From contig CAUEFX010000093.1 in assembly GCA_958477465.1 (NCBI GenBank), positions 1-9,982 of the forward strand: 9,982 nt of DNA, given 5' to 3'. This DNA comes from an uncultured Bacteroides sp. (GTDB lineage: Bacteria; Bacteroidota; Bacteroidia; Bacteroidales; Bacteroidaceae). The first letter of the stretch is position 1; every line of letters begins with the position of its first letter. The notes beneath the pieces were generated by a model. It searched no databases. It was given only the letters and a program-made list of their open reading frames with translations, and was not told the DNA's origin. The position numbers and the translations under genes are program-made. Below are positions 5,449 to 9,982 of the stretch, piece by piece.

Positions 5449-5510
5449 ACTTATTTCTGATCTCTAATCACTGGTTTCTAATTACTGGTTTCTAATTACT
5501 AAACCGCTAC
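5449..5510. repeat. degenerate tandem repeat next to hairpin element 2
   Basis: The 14-mer CTGGTTTCTAATTA occurs twice in direct succession (5471-5484 and 5485-5498), within a longer run of TAATTAC- and TAATCAC-like words. The run reaches the stop codon of the minus-strand peptidase (5507-5509). On the other side of the hairpin, 5345-5397 holds related inverted words such as GATTTGGAGATTGG and CTGGTTTAG. Confidence 0.65.
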
Positions 5511-7669
5511 TCACTAATATCCATTTCTTTTATGATATGCGAAGCCCCCGCATATTTTTCGATGATGAAGAGGGTGTAGCGGATGTCTACACAGGCAGCA
5601 CGTTGAGAAGAAGGGCGAAACGCAATATCACCGGTAAGACCTTCATAGTTACGGTCGAAACCGGTACCTATCAGTTGCCCTTTTCCGTTGAATACCGGAC
5701 TACCGGAATTTCCTCCTGTATTATCTGTGTTTACGATAAAGCAAACAGGCATTTCGCCATTTTTCATGGCATAACGTCCGTAGTCTTTTGCTTTGTATAG
5801 CTGTTTCAGTCTGTCGGGTACGACAAATTCCCAGTTGGCCGGATCTTCTTTTTCCATGACCCCTTTCAAGGTAGTGTAGTATCCGTATACGGCTCCATCG
5901 GCCGGTTCATACGAAGCTACTTTGCCATAGGTCAGTCTCAGCGTGGAGTTAGCATCCGGATAGATCGGAATACCTGCTTCCCGGCGCATGTCCATCATTC
6001 CTTTTACCCATACTTTGTGGGCGGCATCGTAGTTTTTATTGGCATCATACATGGCTAATGCCGTCTGCATCAATCCGTCAGTGATGGAATAATTGAAGAG
6101 AATCATCCAGTCCTTGTCCATCTTGTTCAGAGTCGGCTTTTTGAGGAATTTCTCGAAGTTCTCTTTATTCCCGAAAATAGAGTATTTGAAGCAGGCATCT
6201 ATAAACGCGTCGCTGTTTCCTTTGAAGCGGGTGTCTATCACTTTGAATATACCGATACGCTGCTCTTGTGGTATATAACTCATGTAGGTCTTCAGCATCT
6301 GTTTGCCTACCAACTTCTCCACTTCCGGAAAGGGTACGGAAGCAAAGTATTCCTCACCCTTTACTTTTAACTCATCAAGAGCCTGTTGGACTTTTTCTTT
6401 GTCTTTTTTCTCCAATGCCTCAGTCAATGCCGCTGTGGATGGTATTTTCATGAAGTCCAACGCATTAACCAACGCCTCGTTGATAGCTTGCTGGTGGTAC
6501 ATGGCATCTCTGCGTTGAGCAACGATGGAACGTATCTCGTCGAATGCTTTTTGGTAGGAGTCATCTCCTTTTTCACGTCCGCGTGCCAGGAGTTGTTCTT
6601 GCTGGGCACGTTTGGTGTCCAATACTTTCAGACGGACCAGACCTTCGTTCATACCGATTGCGTTTTTCCAGTAATTGGCAGAAGAAGCGTATTTGCTGGC
6701 ATAGTGAATGCGCACGGCCGGATTATTCAGCATTTGTTCCATCAATACCTTCTGGCGTGCACCGCGAACGTGTTGACGCATGAAGTTTGTGGTCTGCATG
6801 CGTTCTTCCACTTCATCGGAAATCATATAACGCCAGTTGCGTCCGGGAAATCCCATCACAAAGGCAAAGTCGCCTTCCTGTATGCCTGCAAGACTGATTG
6901 TCAGGTGCTTCTTTACTTTCAAGGGGACGTTCTCTTTTGAATATTCTGAAGGCTTTCCGTCTTTGTCGGCATAGATGCGGAACAGAGAAAAATCTCCGGT
7001 ATGGCGCGGCCACATCCAATTGTCCGTATCGGCACCGAATTTACCTATCGAAGAAGGAGGGGCTCCTACCATGCGGATATCGCTGTACACTGTCTTTACA
7101 AAAAGATAATAACGATTGCCGCCATAGAAAGCCTTTAACTCCAAATTGGTGGACGGGGTTACTTCAATATTTTCTTTTTGGGCAAATCTGTCGGCTACTT
7201 TCTCCAGATATTTGGGAGAGAGATAATTGGTCCCGTCCGGATCTTCATCTATTTTCAGTTGCTCGTTCACATAAGGAGTAATGTCTAAGATACGGTCGAT
7301 AAAGGTGACTGTCAGATCTTTGCATGGCAGTTCTTCGTTTCGGTTCATTGCCCAGAATCCATCTGTCAGATAATCATGCTCCACACTGCTGTGTTGCTGG
7401 ATGTGTTTATAGCCGCAATGATGATTGGTCAATATCAGACCTTCTGCCGAGATGACTTCACCGGTACAACCGCCGCCGAAGTGGACAACTGCATCCTTGA
7501 GGGCGATTCCGTTGGGGCTATATACTTCTTCAATCGGTATTTCCAGTCCCAGTTCTCTCATGACAGCGGCATTCTGTGCCTGTAAGTCGGTCAGCATCCA
7601 CATACCTTCATCGGCACGGGTTGTAAGAGCTGCAAGAGAGAGGGCTGCTATTAATAATTGTTTTTTCAT
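5507..7669 (-). CDS. dpp11: S46 dipeptidyl-peptidase, DPP11-like (Asp/Glu-specific)
   Basis: A 720-residue S46 serine exopeptidase, the same length as Porphyromonas gingivalis DPP11. It removes dipeptides from peptide N-termini in the periplasm. Residues 1-19 are a signal peptide, cleaved at TRA before DEGMW. A chymotrypsin-like double barrel is interrupted by a helical domain at about 280-560. The catalytic triad is H84 (TNHHCGY), D226 (PRHTGDF) and S655 (GGNSGSP). N217, W218, N332 and D672 match residues that hold the substrate amino group in studied S46 enzymes. R673, 18 residues after the serine, equals the Arg of PgDPP11 that selects acidic P1 residues, so Asp/Glu specificity is predicted. 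It is second in an operon, 14 nt after the DPP7-like gene, and its 3' end abuts an intergenic repeat. Confidence 0.95.
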   Translation of the reverse strand: MKKQLLIAALSLAALTTRADEGMWMLTDLQAQNAAVMRELGLEIPIEEVYSPNGIALKDAVVHFGGGCTGEVISAEGLILTNHHCGYKHIQQHSSVEHDYLTDGFWAMNRNEELPCKDLTVTFIDRILDITPYVNEQLKIDEDPDGTNYLSPKYLEKVADRFAQKENIEVTPSTNLELKAFYGGNRYYLFVKTVYSDIRMVGAPPSSIGKFGADTDNWMWPRHTGDFSLFRIYADKDGKPSEYSKENVPLKVKKHLTISLAGIQEGDFAFVMGFPGRNWRYMISDEVEERMQTTNFMRQHVRGARQKVLMEQMLNNPAVRIHYASKYASSANYWKNAIGMNEGLVRLKVLDTKRAQQEQLLARGREKGDDSYQKAFDEIRSIVAQRRDAMYHQQAINEALVNALDFMKIPSTAALTEALEKKDKEKVQQALDELKVKGEEYFASVPFPEVEKLVGKQMLKTYMSYIPQEQRIGIFKVIDTRFKGNSDAFIDACFKYSIFGNKENFEKFLKKPTLNKMDKDWMILFNYSITDGLMQTALAMYDANKNYDAAHKVWVKGMMDMRREAGIPIYPDANSTLRLTYGKVASYEPADGAVYGYYTTLKGVMEKEDPANWEFVVPDRLKQLYKAKDYGRYAMKNGEMPVCFIVNTDNTGGNSGSPVFNGKGQLIGTGFDRNYEGLTGDIAFRPSSQRAACVDIRYTLFIIEKYAGASHIIKEMDISE

Positions 7670-7683
7670 TAATAATAACGGAT

Positions 7684-9849
7684 TTATTCTACAATAGTCA
7701 TTTCGTTAATCAGATGTCCGCATCCACCCAGTTTCTCAAGGATGAAGAGTACATAGCGGATGTCTAAGTTGATACAGCGCTGCAAGTCACGATCGAAATT
7801 GATGTCTCCACTCAGCGACTCCCAGTTGCCGTCGAATGCACAACCGATCAGTTCACCGTTTTCGTTCAATACCGGGCTTCCGGAGTTACCGCCGGTAATG
7901 TCATTGGTAGACAAGAAGCAAACCGGCATGTTACCGTCAGGCATGGCATATCTTCCGAAGTCCTTTTTTTCGATTAATTCTTTCAATTTGGCAGGTACGT
8001 TGAATTCCCTGTTTTCGGGGTCTTCTTTTTCAATGATGCCGTCCGTTGTCGTATAGAATTTATAGAACACACCGTCTCTCGGGCTGTATGGTTTTACGTT
8101 ACCGTATGTCAGGCGGAGGGTGAAGTTAGCATCGGGATAAGAGGGGGTAGGAAGTTTCATCTCTCCCAGACCACGGATGTAAGTCTTATGCAAGGAAGCC
8201 AGTTTCTCGTTTTCCGCTTTGAGTGAAGAACCGAGCGACATCAGGCTTTCGTATTTTGCACGCGAATATTGGGTAGCCAAGTCTTTTTGGATGGCTTTTA
8301 CAGTCGGCTTTTTGATGAACTTATCGAAATTGGCCTGATTAGCCATGATAGATGAATCGTACATGGCATCGATGAACTTGTTGTAATCCCCTTTGTATTC
8401 TTTTTCAATCGTTCTGTAGAAAGCCGGACGCTGCTCTGCAGGAATCATTTCAGCATAAAGCGGGAATAGTACTTTGGCTACCTTACGGTCTACTTCATGG
8501 TCATAATCCTTGTTGTGTATATTGGCAAATGCTTTTTCCAGGGCTTTGGTATTGGCATTGACAGCCGAATCGTTTTTCTCTTCCAATGCTTTTTCCAGTT
8601 CCTCCATGAGTTGATAAGGACTACCGAACTCGATGGCGGCGAAGAATGCTTCTGTCAGACAAGTGGCCTGATACATCAGAGGAGCAGTGACGGCTACCGC
8701 ATCATCTATCTCTTTTACTACATTCATGTAAGCCGGATTATTTTTTTCTTTGGCAAATTTGGCGAAACGTTCTTCCTGTTCAGCTTTTGTTCCCAATACG
8801 TCATTATCGATGATGGCTTTGTTCATACCGATGGAATTTTTCCAGTAGTTGGAAGAGCCTGCGTATTTGTTGGCGTATTGGATACGCGTCTTGTCACTGG
8901 CATTCATCACCTCTTTTAGCACATTGAGGCGGGCTGTACGTATCCGTATGCGCGGTTCGTTGCTTGAGTTCATGCGCTCCTTTACTTCCGATACGGTAAG
9001 ATAGCGGCTGGTGCTTCCCGGGAATCCCATAATCATGGCATAATCACCTTCTTTCAGACCTTTCAGGGAGATGGCGAGGTGCTTTTTGGTTTTTAGAGGT
9101 ACGTTACTTGTACTGTATTCGGCCGGTTCGCCATTCGCATCGGCATAAATGCGGAACATGGAGAAGTCTCCGGTGTGGCGCGGCCACATCCAGTTGTCCG
9201 TTTCACCGCCGAATTTACCGACAGATGAGGGAGGAGCGGCTACCATACGTACATCGGAATATACTTTCTTATAAAACAGGTAGAATTTGTTGCCGGCATA
9301 GAACGGCAGAGCTTGCGGCACAATCCCCGGTTTGCCGTTCAGATCGCTTTTCTCATAAAGCTCTTTTGCCAACTTGCCGAGGAAGTCTGCCGTAAATGAT
9401 TCGGCTTCTGTGATCTCTTTGGATTCTATCTTCTGATTTACCAAATCGGTAATGTCTTCAATCCGTTCGATGAATGTGAATTTTAAGCCCGGAGTAGGCA
9501 GTTCCTGGTCTCTTGAAGTAGCCCAAAAACCATCTGTCAGGTAATCATGTTCTACCGAGCTGTGTTGTTGGATAGAGGCGTATCCGCAATGGTGATTGGT
9601 CAGAATAAGGCCTTCCGGAGAGATGATTTCTCCTGTACAGCCTCCGCCAAAGATACCTACCGCATCTTTTAGGGATACCCCGTTAGGATTGTAAAGATCG
9701 TTTGCTTCTAGTTTCAATCCTTGTTTTTTCATCATGTCGATGGAATTCTGCTGTTGCATTAATTGTAACAGCCACATTCCCTCATCCGCTTTAGCGGAAG
9801 CGACAACCAACGCTATAAGCGCCAGTATCCAAAGTCTTAGTTTATTCAT
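7684..9849 (-). CDS. dpp7: S46 dipeptidyl-peptidase, DPP7-like (hydrophobic P1)
   Basis: A 721-residue S46 serine exopeptidase, homologous over its whole length to the downstream gene. Residues 1-21 are a signal peptide with cleavage at AKA before DEGMW, giving the same mature N-terminus as its partner and a periplasmic location. The triad is H87 (TNHHCGY), D228 (PRHTGDF) and S656 (GGNSGSP). The S1 position 18 residues after the serine is G674 (AFDGNWE) where DPP11 enzymes have Arg; Gly at this place is known from DPP7 and related enzymes that prefer aliphatic or aromatic P1 residues. The helical insert (about 280-560) is the most divergent part relative to its neighbour, as expected for the substrate-gating domain. 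It is the first gene of the two-gene operon. No Bacteroides-type -7 box is visible in the 133 nt upstream, so its promoter is probably outside the window or atypical. Confidence 0.95.
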   Translation of the reverse strand: MNKLRLWILALIALVVASAKADEGMWLLQLMQQQNSIDMMKKQGLKLEANDLYNPNGVSLKDAVGIFGGGCTGEIISPEGLILTNHHCGYASIQQHSSVEHDYLTDGFWATSRDQELPTPGLKFTFIERIEDITDLVNQKIESKEITEAESFTADFLGKLAKELYEKSDLNGKPGIVPQALPFYAGNKFYLFYKKVYSDVRMVAAPPSSVGKFGGETDNWMWPRHTGDFSMFRIYADANGEPAEYSTSNVPLKTKKHLAISLKGLKEGDYAMIMGFPGSTSRYLTVSEVKERMNSSNEPRIRIRTARLNVLKEVMNASDKTRIQYANKYAGSSNYWKNSIGMNKAIIDNDVLGTKAEQEERFAKFAKEKNNPAYMNVVKEIDDAVAVTAPLMYQATCLTEAFFAAIEFGSPYQLMEELEKALEEKNDSAVNANTKALEKAFANIHNKDYDHEVDRKVAKVLFPLYAEMIPAEQRPAFYRTIEKEYKGDYNKFIDAMYDSSIMANQANFDKFIKKPTVKAIQKDLATQYSRAKYESLMSLGSSLKAENEKLASLHKTYIRGLGEMKLPTPSYPDANFTLRLTYGNVKPYSPRDGVFYKFYTTTDGIIEKEDPENREFNVPAKLKELIEKKDFGRYAMPDGNMPVCFLSTNDITGGNSGSPVLNENGELIGCAFDGNWESLSGDINFDRDLQRCINLDIRYVLFILEKLGGCGHLINEMTIVE

Positions 9850-9876
9850 CTTTAGTTTATAATTTATGATTTCTAA

Positions 9877-9915
9877 TTGGTTTACGATTAATTGATTTAT
9901 ACTTGGTTTACGATT
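9877..9915. repeat. 13-bp direct repeats in the leader of the S46 operon
   Basis: TTGGTTTACGATT occurs exactly at 9877-9889 and 9903-9915, start to start 26 bp, separated by a similar AATTGATTTATAC stretch. It lies 28-66 bp upstream of the dpp7-like start codon. The wording (TAATTGGTTT) recalls the tandem repeat at 5471-5498. Confidence 0.6.
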
Positions 9916-9982
9916 GGGAGTAGCTCCTCCTTCTCTTTTTAATATTAATATCCTTATCTTTATTATTATCTTTCTTCCTTTT

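Noticed and set aside
6386..6940. 184-codon open frame on the plus strand inside the dpp11-like gene
   Set aside because: It is opposite a well-supported S46 gene whose motifs and codons are intact; the open frame follows from the codon bias of the true gene.
9108..9395. Plus-strand frame similar in sequence to another at 6898-7281, suggesting a gene pair
   Set aside because: Both lie antisense to the same conserved block (NWMWPRHTGDF region) of the two homologous peptidases, so their likeness is a by-product.
9924..9932. Minus-strand AAGGAGGAG, a near-perfect Shine-Dalgarno
   Set aside because: No start codon follows at suitable distance; the next ATG is about 75 nt downstream. It also sits in a small GGAG/CTCC hairpin and may be chance in a purine-rich tract.

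Overview
The window reads as a chromosomal segment of a Bacteroides-type member of the Bacteroidota. Supporting signs are promoters of the TAnnTTTG type instead of -10/-35 boxes, weak Shine-Dalgarno sequences, moderate GC content with AT-rich gaps, a rubredoxin-first ('reverse') rubrerythrin, a TrxP-like periplasmic thioredoxin, and a pair of S46 dipeptidyl-peptidases. No mobile element, RNA gene or CRISPR array is visible. The genus is inferred from these traits, not from a database match.

Left part (1-1430): an AT-rich leader with a tandem array of short hairpin-like units lies upstream of a two-gene operon, a PerR/Fur-type peroxide regulator followed 26 nt later by a rubrerythrin, closed by a clear intrinsic terminator. 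A 15-bp 7-1-7 palindrome resembling a PerR box lies just downstream of the promoter, so the operon is probably autoregulated and peroxide-inducible. Next (1470-2138) is a secreted SagB/ThcOx-type nitroreductase with its own promoter.

Middle (2139-5344): two thioredoxins on the minus strand, one cytoplasmic and one membrane-anchored or periplasmic, are 2 nt apart and converge on the nitroreductase. Diverging from them is a tightly coupled plus-strand operon of three genes joined by two ATGA overlaps: an LpxH-like metallophosphoesterase, a GT28/GT1-like glycosyltransferase, and a 60-residue orphan protein with a HicB-like fold. The first two suggest a glycolipid or cell-surface glycan step; the role of the third is unknown.

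Right part (5507-9849): two homologous S46 peptidases on the minus strand are 14 nt apart. At the S1-pocket position the upstream enzyme has Gly (DPP7-like, hydrophobic P1) and the downstream one has Arg (DPP11-like, Asp/Glu P1), so the pair should release dipeptides of complementary specificity in the periplasm.

Both convergent gene junctions (2139-2290 and 5345-5510) hold a long imperfect hairpin flanked by degenerate short tandem repeats, with a shared loop core (TGCACTG, then CCG, then CTAATC). These look like two members of one intergenic repeat family and, with the PerR-like box and the phosphoesterase-glycosyltransferase-HicB-like operon, are the least ordinary things here.
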